DNA of 64,000 nt from Paracyclopina nana (Eukaryota > Arthropoda > Copepoda > Cyclopoida > Cyclopettidae). Within the stretch, counting starts at the first letter, position 1, and every line of letters begins with the position of its first letter. The translations under genes and the position numbers were made by a program. Under the pieces are notes generated by a model. That model was not told where the DNA came from, did not search any database, and saw only the letters and a program-made list of their open reading frames with translations. The stretch spans positions 14,272,501-14,336,500 of the forward strand of contig JAGUCH010000002.1 in assembly GCA_019096065.1 (NCBI GenBank). Direction: 5' to 3'. This document shows, in pieces, positions 28,798 through 38,753 of this stretch.

Positions 28798-29559
28798 AAG
28801 CGTGGCCGTGTCCTCACGGCGCAATGCTGGCACCCTATGTCTGGGGGATCCCGTGGCCGGAGGTACCGGGGAGATAGGTGGGCCGGTGGTCGCTCCTCCT
28901 TCCATCGGTGACTTCAGGGGCGTCGAGGTCGCGGAGGCCACAGTATTGGGCGCCGGGGCCGAGGGGAGCACAGCCATAATGTAATTGTGCATGGTCTCGT
29001 TCTGCCTTGCCAACGCGTCGACTTGGGCCTGCAGGTTCCGGTAGAGGCCGTCTTGTTCTTTAAATAGAGCCTCCTTCATGCGTTGGCGGAATCCAGATCG
29101 GCGGGGCCCATCGGTTTCTCCTGGTTCTGCGACCCCGTACTTAGGGGGTGCCTCGTCGTCATCCTCTTCATCTCCGTCGCTGAGGGCGGCCAGGGGGTAC
29201 GCCTCGGTTCCTTCCCGGGTTCGAGGTCGGCGTCGGCCACGCGTTGGGGGTTGATCTTCGTCATCGTCGTCCCCGCCAGGGAACAGGATCTGATCGTGCC
29301 CAAGGTTGGTAAGCATCCGCCACGGCATTTCGACCATAAGGAAGGCCGTGTGCCACAAAGCCAAGAACATCCACCAACCCAGTCCGCGCCGTCGGTACAG
29401 GATGATCATCCGGATGACGGCTCCGAGGATCAACTTGATCAGACCGATAGTGATGAGAGTCCCTGTGAAGTAGGAATAATACTTTCCTACTGAGCTGAAG
29501 AAAGGATGATTGCGCTGCCGACATGGTCCACCATTTGATCTATGTCTTCCTGCGTCCAC
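28792..29559 (-). CDS. Env-like membrane anchor and cytoplasmic tail, different frame
   Basis: 255-residue open frame overlapping the end of the ectodomain frame by 73 bp. It has two hydrophobic segments (about 29-54 and 60-80), then an acidic, Pro-rich tail ending at the polypurine tract. It is probably the C-terminal part of the glycoprotein, separated from the ectodomain by a frame change (mutation, programmed shift or small intron). The Met used as start is not established. Confidence 0.55.
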   Translation of the reverse strand: MDAGRHRSNGGPCRQRNHPFFSSVGKYYSYFTGTLITIGLIKLILGAVIRMIILYRRRGLGWWMFLALWHTAFLMVEMPWRMLTNLGHDQILFPGGDDDDEDQPPTRGRRRPRTREGTEAYPLAALSDGDEEDDDEAPPKYGVAEPGETDGPRRSGFRQRMKEALFKEQDGLYRNLQAQVDALARQNETMHNYIMAVLPSAPAPNTVASATSTPLKSPMEGGATTGPPISPVPPATGSPRHRVPALRREDTATLQ

Positions 29560-31286
29560 AGCGTAGTCGACCTGCTGCCCGTGATGAGCGAGTTGTGGAG
29601 CACGTTACTGGTGATAGTGTTCACCACGGCCTCCCGACTGCTAAACAAGTGGAGGTAGAGGATGTGGTTGGCCCGTTGTTCTGCCGAGAACACTCCACCC
29701 CTAGTCCTCGGCTGATGTCGTAATGTCCGCTCCGGGGGCCGCGTCCGACATGGGGTTGAGTTGCGTAGGGGCGATACAGGCGTGGATCTGGGGGTGGCAC
29801 ACATCCACTGATTATGAATCTTCCATTTAATCGGAGTGATGGAATCGCATGGGACCACGCTGGGCCGGTCAGTCAGCACGAAGGAAAGAGGGTCCGCGAA
29901 TCGTGTCTCGTTGTTCACCAGCACGGGAATCTCCTGTGTGCAGTTCGCAATAGACCTGGTGACGGCTTGAACCGGGTAGCAGGAGGTAACATAGGCTACA
30001 GCCCCGGCACGGGTGACTAGATGACCTGGCCCGTGGCTATCAAGGGTGGCGTACGATGAGGAGCCGGAGGCCATACTCTGAAGCTTGGAGTGCAGGATCG
30101 ATCGTTCGTTCTTGCAGATAAGTTCCTGGAGGAACTTGAACCTGTCCTGGATATGCAGCGCATGCTGCGAGTGCACGAATGCCAGCTGGGTCTGTATATT
30201 CGCACCGTCCATGTCCTCCGGGTGAAGGTACTTGGCCTGGAGGGGTCCATCCCCGGGTCCCACAATCAAGACGGCGAAGTCGCGGAGCTGAGTGGTGAAC
30301 AGTCGCCGCTGGCACATGGACTGCACGCCCTTGAGGACGAACCCCGCGAACCGCGATTCTTCTTCGTGGGCGAGGAGGAGCAGGTCCCCTAGGTGACCCG
30401 CGTTGCCGCTGAAGCTGGACGAGTTGCGGTGAGGGTATAGAATGGCCGGCCCTTTGTATACCTCGCTCAGTTCATCTTCGCAGCGGGGGGTCTTGCGCTT
30501 AGGCCACACGATGGTGCCCTCGGCGTCGTCCTGCACGATCAAGTCCTGGAAATTGGCTGTAAGGTGGTTGGAGAAGACCACCCTCCCATTGGCCGTGTTT
30601 AGCTTCCCGTAGATCGGTTCCACCAACGCGTGGATCGTGGTGGTTTCGTACGATTTATAAAACGTCACGCCACCACTGATGAAAGTGGTCGTCGTGCACT
30701 TGTGATCCTTGTCGAGCCCACCCTTGGAGAAGTACGACAGGGACACGGGGGTATTGAGCATGACTTGAACCTTCTTATTCTCCACCAGCAGGAAGCGTTT
30801 CTCGGCGGCGTCTCGGCAGGCTTGCGGCGTTACCAGGTAGGGCCTATTTACGTCCGTCATTTGACTCCCATAACTGATGCTATCGTACCCGCAGCGGGTA
30901 ACTTCCCGCGATATGTGTACTCGGCACCGGTATGCCTTGACGGAGAGGGTCGAGGCCGTCTGCAGTACCTGAATCGTGACATTGACCGGCGACTGATAAG
31001 AGCTGCGAATATCTTCACAGAGTTCAGGTTGGCTCAGGTCGATAGCTTCGTGCATGGCATCCGGATGCGCGCAGTCATAGGTGGTGAACGAGGTCACCTT
31101 GGCGTCTGGGGTGTACAAGTCGGCTGGTCGTGGTGACTGCCCCGGGAAGGCTGCTGCTTGGGCCACCTCGTTGAGGAGGATCCAGTAGCTATACCCGAAG
31201 AAGACGAGGAGCATCAGCGTGGGGCTGCACAAGCAATGACCTGGATGCATGGTGGACGTAGTACGTAGTGGTGAGCTAGTGTACAC
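29487..31286 (-). CDS. env: Env-like glycoprotein ectodomain, chuvirus-glycoprotein type
   Basis: 599 residues. A hydrophobic signal sequence lies at about residues 18-47, followed by a Cys-rich ectodomain with several N-glycosylation sites. The opening pattern (YDC, then a Cys near residue 90, an LQ-rich strand, C-x-V, and CG-x-x-S) resembles the glycoproteins of Chuviridae and of arthropod retroelements that captured them. I recognise this from pattern only. The frame stops at 29487 before any membrane anchor; the anchor lies in the overlapping frame 28792-29559. Its place after pol fits expression from a spliced RNA. Confidence 0.65.
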   Translation of the reverse strand: MYTSSPLRTTSTMHPGHCLCSPTLMLLVFFGYSYWILLNEVAQAAAFPGQSPRPADLYTPDAKVTSFTTYDCAHPDAMHEAIDLSQPELCEDIRSSYQSPVNVTIQVLQTASTLSVKAYRCRVHISREVTRCGYDSISYGSQMTDVNRPYLVTPQACRDAAEKRFLLVENKKVQVMLNTPVSLSYFSKGGLDKDHKCTTTTFISGGVTFYKSYETTTIHALVEPIYGKLNTANGRVVFSNHLTANFQDLIVQDDAEGTIVWPKRKTPRCEDELSEVYKGPAILYPHRNSSSFSGNAGHLGDLLLLAHEEESRFAGFVLKGVQSMCQRRLFTTQLRDFAVLIVGPGDGPLQAKYLHPEDMDGANIQTQLAFVHSQHALHIQDRFKFLQELICKNERSILHSKLQSMASGSSSYATLDSHGPGHLVTRAGAVAYVTSCYPVQAVTRSIANCTQEIPVLVNNETRFADPLSFVLTDRPSVVPCDSITPIKWKIHNQWMCATPRSTPVSPLRNSTPCRTRPPERTLRHQPRTRGGVFSAEQRANHILYLHLFSSREAVVNTITSNVLHNSLITGSRSTTLWTQEDIDQMVDHVGSAIILSSAQ

Positions 31287-31568
31287 TTTCTAACACTTTA
31301 TGAATTCCTTTTGCTAGGAGGTAGTTGGTTATTAACTCAGACTGCAAGAGAGAAGGTAAACGATTATTATACGCTTGTTTGTCTTGTTAGTGTTTGCGCC
31401 CGAATGTCATGGTTTATATAGCATGAGCATGTGTTAATAATGCAGTTATGATACATATGTGATATGAAATATGGCATGAATGTGGCATAAATGGTGTGCA
31501 CCCCCCCAAACTTTGTCATGAGGGAGCAATATTGGTGCGTATTATAGTCCTTTTACACTTGGGTTGTA

Positions 31569-34500
31569 TCAGTCCTGAAACACGTCGTCGCACGTTTCTG
31601 CGGTAGCTGCTGACGGCGCCGACGATGATGTTGAGTGAGAGGCCTCTTTGATCGGAGACGGAATGGACGGTCGAAGAGGTAATGGCCGCGGTTCTAGCGG
31701 CGGGAGCAGATATCTAGTAGCTTGGTGCACAGTTGGCGGGTTGTCCTGCAAATGCTGCAGTGGCAACGTATCTTCGTCGGTCGTGCTTTTCCTGTCACCG
31801 CTGCGTGTTTTGGATCTGGACCGTTTGGTGACCGCTTCCGGCCCACCTAAGAATCGCTCGGTGTCAGCCTGCAACATTTCCGCATTTGATCGTCGTTTCC
31901 TTTTCACCACTGTGCTAGTGCGCGTGGGCTCGTCATTGCCTGTGGTAGGGCTTGGCAGTGGCGGAGTATTCTGTGGAGACTCATTATCCGGTGTGGATGG
32001 GCGTTCATCCGGATCGGATTGGTACCGGGTGCAGTCGTACTCAGGTATCGTGGGGTCGTCGTTGAAGGCCGGGAGGGGGTCATCTCGGGCTTCTGGGAAC
32101 CCGTATTCTCTGTCCGTCGGGGCCACCGCATACTCATAAGGTACAGCGAGGTCATTAGCGGGCTCTGCCGCGACTTCGTGTGGCGGATCCGCGAGGAATT
32201 CGGCAGATTCGTCACCTAACATCGACAGATCCAAATCCTCGGCCGGTGGTGCAGTAGACACGTTGCCTTGATCTTGATCAGGTGGGATGTACAACTTAAG
32301 GCGGTCTACCGAGACGACCTGGTTTCGCGCTCGAGTCCAAGACGGGTCTGGTGCTATTTCGTAAGTGAGCTCGTTCACCCGTTTTTCAATTGTCCACGGT
32401 CCCGTCCAGAAGGTTTGTAGCTTCTTGGAGATGCGTGGAATAACCTTCGGAGTGAACAGCCACACTTTCTGTCCCACTACAAACGCACGCTTGTCCATGT
32501 GGTAAGCCCGTCGTTGTCGCTCTATCGAGTTGGAGATGTTCTTCCTTGCCCATTCATGCGCTAGTTGTATTCGCTCCTTCAGTTGCTTGGCGAACCGGCC
32601 TGCTTGCGTGGCCTTCGCTACAGCCGGCTGCGGGTCCCCAAAGATCAAGTCCAGGTTGGTCGACGGTTGGCGACCGAAAACCATTTCATACGGTGCCATG
32701 CCCGTGGAGCGGTTTTTGGTGGTACGGAGGACGAAGAGGGCGAAGGGAACGACCTCGGCCCAGTCCGCGTATCGACCTTTGACCATCTTCCTGATGAGCT
32801 CGTTGAGGTCCCGATGCGCCCGTTCGACCGGGTTGCTGCGCGGGTTGTATGAAGGAGTAGTGGTGGCTTGTATTCCCAGGGCCGCGCATACTTCCCGCAT
32901 GAGATGGGCCGTGAAATGAGTCCCTTGATCGGTGTGTAGTCTCTCTGGAAGGCCGAATCTAGGGATGATTTCGGTCGTCAGAAACCGCACGGCTGTTTCG
33001 GCATCATTGGAACCGCACGGGAAAGCTTCGATCCATTTGGTGAAGACGCACTTAGCGGTGAACAAGTAGCGGTGACGGTTCGACGAAGGCTGGAACGGCC
33101 CTACGTAGTCGAGGCTCAAGATCTGGAACGGGTAGCCCGCATAATGCGATTTGAGGGTGTGCAGCTGGTTCTTCTGGCCCGGCTTGGACCGCTGGCAAAG
33201 GAGGCAGGACTTGACGACTTCATCGGCCAGACGCGTCATGCCTGGAAAGTAGAAGTGCTGAGCTGCCCTGTGGACCACAGAGTCGCGCCCTTGGTGTCCC
33301 ATGGTGTCGTGTACGTGGCGGAGGCTGGCTTCCTGCCACTGGCGGGGCACCACCAGCCTCGAGGTTTGCCTCTTCCGATCCAGCAAGCGAAGAGCACCTT
33401 GCCGATCCATGGTCATGGAGCTTAGTTGTTCCAGCAGCACGCGGCCTCGAGGTGATGCGGCGTTGAGGTTCTCCTGCGAGGGCGATTGTTTCAGTCGGAC
33501 CAGCTGTCTCAAGAGGACCAGGTCGTCGTCCTCCTCCTGAGCCGCAGCCCACGCTTCCGGCTTCGTGGGAATCAGCTTGAGATTAGCCACCCGGAAAAAG
33601 TCATCGTCAGAGACGTCGGAGCTGATATGGTCACCCCGCTGTGCCAGGTGGGGCGCTCGGCTGAGGGAATCGGCATTGCCGTGCTTCACTCCCGCCCGGT
33701 GCACCACTTCGAAGTCGTAGTTGGAGATGGTGTCGAGCCATCGGCCCAGCATTCCCGTGGGCGCTTCCATGGAGCGGATCCAGAGGAGGGCCCGATAGTC
33801 AGTGCGCAGGATGAACCGGCGGTGTTGCAGGTAATACTTGAATTGCTTGATGAAAATTATTACGGCCACCAGCTCGCCCTGATTAGCGGAATAGTTGCTT
33901 TGAGCAGCGTTCAACTTTTTGGCGCCGTACAAGATGACTCTTTCCTTGCGATCTTGGACTTGGGAAAGAACCCCCCCAACAGCCCTGTTTTCTTGCGAGA
34001 AATCCGTGTCCAGGATGAAAGGGTTAGGCGAAGAGAAGTCCGGATAGGCCAGTACAGGCGCAGAGGTCAGCCTTCTCTTGAGCTCGTCGAAAGCGGTCCG
34101 AAACTCCGGGCTGGGTTGAAAAACATGGTTGTCGCTGGTGCCGTCGTCCTTGGAGAGCTTGTCCGACAGGGGCGCCGCGACATGTTGGTATTTCTCAATG
34201 AAGGATCGGTAATAATTGGCCTTGCCAAGGAAGATACGCAGCTGCTTCCTGGTGTTAGGCAGAGGCCATTCACGGATGAGGTCAATGTAGGCTGGCATGA
34301 CCTCGAGACCCTGAGGAGTGACAACATGCCCCAAGTATGTCACTCTGGATTGGAACAGGTGACATTTTGACGGTTTCAACAGAAGTCCTGCTTTCTCGTG
34401 GGCCTGCAGCACCAGGCGCAAGTTGCGGAGGTGGGACTCGAAGTCGGTTGAATGAACTAAGCAATCGTCGAGGTATGGAAGGGCCACGTCCCATGATATG

Positions 34501-35918
34501 CCCTCCAGGACCATTCTGTTAAGGCGGCTGTATGTCTTGGGCGCATTGGTGAGGCCGAAGGGCATCTTGAGGAAGGCGTATGAGCCGTCTCCTGTGGAAA
34601 AGGTGGTCTTCTCCACGTCCTCTGCCCGAATGGGAACCACGTTAAAGGCACCCACCGCATCCAACGTTGAGAATACCGTGGAGCGGGCCAGTCGGCTGAG
34701 GTTGTCCCTGACGTCTCCGATGGGGTGTGAGTCGACTACAGTAGCCTTGTTGAGTTCCCTATAATCCACGCACCATCGCAGCGTGCCGTCCTTCTTGCGA
34801 ACGGGAACGAGAGGCGCGGACCACGGTGAAGTGATGGGCGTGATAACTTCTTCATCCAACCACTTCTGGATCTGTTCCTTCAGGGACGCCTCGAGGTTCG
34901 GGTTGATGGGTCGCCGACGGATGTTGATGGGCTTCGTCCCAGGCTTAAGGTCTATGGCGTGCTCGACCAGTGTGGTCTGCCCCGTGCGGCCGTCGAATGA
35001 AAAGGCTCCGACGTGGGCCGCGAGCAGGGTGGCGGCTTGAGCCAGCCGCTTGGGGTTATCCTTAAGCATGTCGTTCTCGTTCAGCTTGAAGGTGTCAATG
35101 ATAAGGTCGGCCTGCTCGTAACGGCGCTTGGCCTCGGATTCCGACTGTTTCCGGCTGGTACTGCGGGTGGTGACCGGCGTGCGCACCGCGTGCACCGAGG
35201 AAGTAGCCTCTGTTCCGCTGGGGCCGTCGCTTTCTTCGTAGACACGGAGAGTGCCGTAGGTCACTCCACCTTTAAGGCGGAGCGGGTGATCCAGGGGGTT
35301 CAGCACCCCAACTGCCAGGCTGCCGCCGGCCCGCGGCTGGACTAATGCAATGTTCCAGGGCGCCAGCTGCGTCTGCGCAGCAAACTGGGGCTCTGCCTCG
35401 AGGGCGGCGGCCCGCGTGGACCCGTGCGGCCAGTGAGGGGCTACGGCGGCCACCAGGGTGACAGTGCGGGCTGGAATGTTGACGGGCCGCAGGATCCGGA
35501 TTTCATACTCTTCCTGATCCTCGGCGGGTTGGAGGGCGCCCACCAGCGGGATCTGCTTCCCGTGCACGCGCAGGGTCCCTTGGGAGTGGAGCTGGTCGAT
35601 GCGGTGGTGGCTCAAGAAGGGCCCTGACAAGTTGAAATCCATGGAGAGGTTCCGCACCACTGCGGGTCGGATAGAGAAGGAGTGAGGGTGATTGCCCAGC
35701 TGCACTCGCAGTGGCTGCCGTAACTCCCCTAGGACCTGGAGACGTTGCTGTGCGTGGGCGGTGCCCACCGCGGGCATGTCGAGCATGGGCCGGAGACCGT
35801 GGGGAAGAACTCCAAGTCGGCGGGCAAAATTCTCGGAGATGCACGTGCGCCAGCTGTTGCCGCTGTCGACCAGGGCCCGAGCCTTGCTCTTGCCGATGCG
35901 AATCGGGACTTGAGCCAT
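31569..35918 (-). CDS. pol: Gypsy element Pol: protease, RT, RNase H, integrase
   Basis: 1449 residues from the first Met, in one frame. Aspartic protease motif LVDSGNS at 16-22; reverse transcriptase about 340-540 with VDYRELN, LKMPFGLTNAP and catalytic YLDD (482-485); RNase H about 630-755 starting at FILDTDF; integrase HHCC zinc region (H870, H875, C905, C908) and DDE core (D937, D997, E1032); then a long Pro/Ser/Asp-rich tail from about 1230. All catalytic motifs are present, so the polyprotein looks functional. Translation probably begins upstream by a -1 shift from gag rather than at the Met used here. Confidence 0.95.
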   Translation of the reverse strand: MAQVPIRIGKSKARALVDSGNSWRTCISENFARRLGVLPHGLRPMLDMPAVGTAHAQQRLQVLGELRQPLRVQLGNHPHSFSIRPAVVRNLSMDFNLSGPFLSHHRIDQLHSQGTLRVHGKQIPLVGALQPAEDQEEYEIRILRPVNIPARTVTLVAAVAPHWPHGSTRAAALEAEPQFAAQTQLAPWNIALVQPRAGGSLAVGVLNPLDHPLRLKGGVTYGTLRVYEESDGPSGTEATSSVHAVRTPVTTRSTSRKQSESEAKRRYEQADLIIDTFKLNENDMLKDNPKRLAQAATLLAAHVGAFSFDGRTGQTTLVEHAIDLKPGTKPINIRRRPINPNLEASLKEQIQKWLDEEVITPITSPWSAPLVPVRKKDGTLRWCVDYRELNKATVVDSHPIGDVRDNLSRLARSTVFSTLDAVGAFNVVPIRAEDVEKTTFSTGDGSYAFLKMPFGLTNAPKTYSRLNRMVLEGISWDVALPYLDDCLVHSTDFESHLRNLRLVLQAHEKAGLLLKPSKCHLFQSRVTYLGHVVTPQGLEVMPAYIDLIREWPLPNTRKQLRIFLGKANYYRSFIEKYQHVAAPLSDKLSKDDGTSDNHVFQPSPEFRTAFDELKRRLTSAPVLAYPDFSSPNPFILDTDFSQENRAVGGVLSQVQDRKERVILYGAKKLNAAQSNYSANQGELVAVIIFIKQFKYYLQHRRFILRTDYRALLWIRSMEAPTGMLGRWLDTISNYDFEVVHRAGVKHGNADSLSRAPHLAQRGDHISSDVSDDDFFRVANLKLIPTKPEAWAAAQEEDDDLVLLRQLVRLKQSPSQENLNAASPRGRVLLEQLSSMTMDRQGALRLLDRKRQTSRLVVPRQWQEASLRHVHDTMGHQGRDSVVHRAAQHFYFPGMTRLADEVVKSCLLCQRSKPGQKNQLHTLKSHYAGYPFQILSLDYVGPFQPSSNRHRYLFTAKCVFTKWIEAFPCGSNDAETAVRFLTTEIIPRFGLPERLHTDQGTHFTAHLMREVCAALGIQATTTPSYNPRSNPVERAHRDLNELIRKMVKGRYADWAEVVPFALFVLRTTKNRSTGMAPYEMVFGRQPSTNLDLIFGDPQPAVAKATQAGRFAKQLKERIQLAHEWARKNISNSIERQRRAYHMDKRAFVVGQKVWLFTPKVIPRISKKLQTFWTGPWTIEKRVNELTYEIAPDPSWTRARNQVVSVDRLKLYIPPDQDQGNVSTAPPAEDLDLSMLGDESAEFLADPPHEVAAEPANDLAVPYEYAVAPTDREYGFPEARDDPLPAFNDDPTIPEYDCTRYQSDPDERPSTPDNESPQNTPPLPSPTTGNDEPTRTSTVVKRKRRSNAEMLQADTERFLGGPEAVTKRSRSKTRSGDRKSTTDEDTLPLQHLQDNPPTVHQATRYLLPPLEPRPLPLRPSIPSPIKEASHSTSSSAPSAATAETCDDVFQD

Positions 35919-35992
35919 GAATCGTTGATGGCTGGCGATGTGGTCGAGAGCTGCTAATATGGAGGAAGGTGAGGGGACCCGGCTGGAGCTCT

Positions 35993-37363
35993 CTACAACC
36001 GGGTCGAGTCGTTTCCCGGTGCCGCATCATCCGAGACCTCGGATTCGGGTTCCTCCTTGGGCGTGGCCTCGTAGATTTCATTGACCCGAGCCTTCTTGTT
36101 GGTCTTGCCCGACGAGCCTTGCCGATCGGAGGTCCTTTTCTGGTCGGAGGCGCGCCTTCGTCCTCGACCTCGGGAACTCTGCCCTCGACCCGCCTGGTCC
36201 TTGTTGAGGGAAGCTGCGTGAGCCCACTTGTCGATCTTGGGGTCGTAGCGGCCAGTACGTTTGTCGGAGTCGAGGGTCCTGCATTCGCTCTTGCGGTGGC
36301 CCTTGCGCTCGCAGTAGAAGCATACGATCGTGGAGTCGTCGCCGGTTCCGGAAATCATGGCGGCAACGCGGCCTTTACCTTGCCCCAACGACAACCAACA
36401 TTCAGCCTGACTGGCGGCTTCCAAGGCATCGGCCATGGTGGTGAATTTGTGCCCGGCGATGCCCATGACCACATCCTTGCGGTGAAGCTTGGTCACAAAC
36501 ATACGGATCAAGTCGGGGTAGGTCTCGACCTCCTTGGCCAGCTCAGGCTTGGCGCGGACGAAGATGCTACGCAGTCTAGCGTGCCATTGGGGAATCCCTT
36601 CATCAGAGCGCTGGTGGGCCGTTTCGAGGGCTATACGGGCCACCTGGGACGACGTGGCGGTGACGAAGAACCTCTCGTAGGCGTCGAGCAGGTGCTTGAG
36701 GGTGAAGCTTTCGTCCGTCAGGAACAGATCTACCTCATTGATAGTGCGAAGTGCCGCACCCACCATGGCATGCTTGACCTCCAGTTTCTTGGTGGCCTCG
36801 GTGTCCTTGGACCTCAAGAAGGTGGCTTCCACATGAAGGCGGAAGGTGAGCCACTTGTCAGCTTCCGTGTCCTCGAACTTCTCGAGTTTGCGCTTGCGCC
36901 CGGAACGAGCAGCGGCGTTTTCAGCCTCGAGACGGCGGGTGTTGATCTCCAGGAGCCGTAGCTCGGCCTCCTGTTTGCGGGCCTGTGCATCCGCCTGCCG
37001 CTGGGCCTCTATGGACTTCAGGAATTGCAGCAGCATCGACTGCGATAGCCCCTCAGTGTCGGGGTTGGCGCCAGCCGGGTTGGTCTCAGCTGGTTGGTTG
37101 GGCGGATCCGTCCTAGCCCCGGACCCGGGGCGAGGCCTGGTCCCGGTAGCGGCCTCGACGGCCGATCCTTGGTTCCGCGGAAACCCAAGAGGGTCTAGGC
37201 CAGGGCGGCTCCCGGCGGCGGCCCCGTGGGCCCCGAGGGTGCTTAAATCGGCTTCGAAGCGTTGTTGGAGCCCGGTGGGGTGTGGCCCCAACTCGTGGCT
37301 GTCTGGGGACGCCCCGAGCTCCTCGTTTGCGGAGGTGTGAGGAGGAGATCGTTCGACAGGCAT
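35993..37363 (-). CDS. gag: Gypsy element Gag
   Basis: 456 residues. A Pro/Gly-rich N-terminus (1-105) is followed by a charged, probably coiled-coil segment (about 110-160), a capsid-like helical region (about 165-330) and one CCHC zinc knuckle (CFYCERKGHRKSEC, 348-361), then a basic tail. It forms the particle and binds RNA. The stop at 35993 is TAG. The pol frame is open across this stop in the -1 register. Confidence 0.85.
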   Translation of the reverse strand: MPVERSPPHTSANEELGASPDSHELGPHPTGLQQRFEADLSTLGAHGAAAGSRPGLDPLGFPRNQGSAVEAATGTRPRPGSGARTDPPNQPAETNPAGANPDTEGLSQSMLLQFLKSIEAQRQADAQARKQEAELRLLEINTRRLEAENAAARSGRKRKLEKFEDTEADKWLTFRLHVEATFLRSKDTEATKKLEVKHAMVGAALRTINEVDLFLTDESFTLKHLLDAYERFFVTATSSQVARIALETAHQRSDEGIPQWHARLRSIFVRAKPELAKEVETYPDLIRMFVTKLHRKDVVMGIAGHKFTTMADALEAASQAECWLSLGQGKGRVAAMISGTGDDSTIVCFYCERKGHRKSECRTLDSDKRTGRYDPKIDKWAHAASLNKDQAGRGQSSRGRGRRRASDQKRTSDRQGSSGKTNKKARVNEIYEATPKEEPESEVSDDAAPGNDSTRL

Positions 37364-38533
37364 GATGAATGAGCGGCGGCTGCAGAAGCGAAAGGGGTTG
37401 GCTTAAGGCCTTGGTGAAAGTAAGTGAATGAATATTTACCGAGAGTGGCGTAAAAAGCGCGAGAGCAGGGGTGTAACAACTTGGAGTGAATCCAAAGAAC
37501 TGTGTCTTTTCCCCCTGGTACTCGATCTTTTATAGCCTCTCTCATCCCCTGTGCAGCGGCCGCTCACCCGCAGCATCCGCTGCATTTTTCCGACCCTCGG
37601 GTGATCGTTTTAGCATGGCAATTGAAATTGTTTGTGCGATCCGGTCCTCGATAGGAGATTTTGACGATCGTAAAACAAGAAGGTTGTTTGGAGCGACTGC
37701 TGTGCATGCGAGAATAATGGCTTTTAGTGCGTTGACAGACAATCTTGATAATTGCCTTGCACATGTGAAGCACAGCATGCAGCCCTCATAAAGGGGCCAG
37801 TTTTACGACTTGTTTATTGGCGCTCTCTTGCCTCACTGCAAGATGGCCGATGCGTAAATTGCAGCAGCAGCAATTATGCGTTGAAATGCATTGAAATGGA
37901 GCGGCTCTGGCTCTGCCTCAGGGGGTTGCTGGCCCGCCCTGTGTGGCTTCTGGGCGACCGCGGCCTCGAGGCCGTCGATCGTGACGTGCGGGGGTGTGGC
38001 CGACCCGGCAGTTCGCTGCGCAGGTATTCGAATCGAATTGGGAGCATGAGAATGAGCAGAGAATTGATCGTGCTGATCGAATTTGATTTATTAGCATTTG
38101 CGATGCATGTATAGCGACTAGCTCTCATTTAGTGGCTCGTTACACTTTTCTGTTGAGTGATGCGATGCCCACTGTGTTATGCGCTTCTGGTGGTCCGGGG
38201 TAGATGGCCTCTTCCCAAGGGCACCCGACCTCGACGCGGAAACGGTCCTGGTGTTTGGACCCAGGGGGCACAGCATCCGCACTCGGTGTCTCGAGGGACG
38301 ACGCGGGTGGCGGGATCTGCTGCCCAAGCTGCTCCCTCTCGTGAGCTTCTGGTGGCCTCAGCCACCGTAGCCTCAGCGAGGGTGAGGTTGGTGTTCGTGG
38401 CATACTTTCAGCCGGAACGCACTAATATTGCTTCCTCTCCCCGGTCTTGTTTGGTCGTTGTCGGAAACAACGACTTCCCCAGGGATGGAGGCGGGAGCGA
38501 AGGTGTCGCGTGTTTTGCGGTACTCGAAGAGTT
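37364..38533 (-). other. Untranslated leader of the gypsy element
   Basis: About 1.2 kb between the primer-binding site and the gag start. No long frame in the sense direction is convincing. It probably holds packaging and translation signals, which I cannot identify. Confidence 0.5.
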
Positions 38534-38551
38534 GTCCTCAGCACCGCGCCA
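38534..38551 (-). other. Primer-binding site
   Basis: The minus strand reads TGGCGCGGTGCTGAGG four bases inside the 5' LTR. It begins with TGG, complementary to a tRNA 3' CCA. The TGGCGC start recalls the tRNA-Ser-type sites of Drosophila 297/17.6 elements; the primer tRNA is not certain. Confidence 0.7.
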
Positions 38552-38555
38552 ATTT

Positions 38556-38753
38556 TGTAGGGGTTCGAACACTCTGAGACCTACGCGCTACACCTTACTA
38601 ACTTATAGCTTACAAGACTCCATCTTTAGTTGGAAGGATATGTCGTCGAGCTGTTCGCTCGCGCATGGTCGTTTATTTACTACTGTACAATTGTAGTGCT
38701 ACCGCACGAGAGGAGGCGAGAGCGCAGGTACGCAGGCTCGGGATCCTGCTACA
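38556..38753 (-). repeat. 5' LTR (198 bp)
   Basis: Begins and ends with the short inverted repeat TGTAG...CTACA. Same sequence as the copy at 28586-28783 as far as I can read. Being upstream of gag on the minus strand, this is the 5' LTR and promoter side. Confidence 0.95.

Noticed and set aside
31648-37340. Long plus-strand frames (up to 330 codons) across the gypsy element
   Set aside because: They are antisense to gag and pol with clear family motifs on the minus strand; G+C-rich DNA has few stops.
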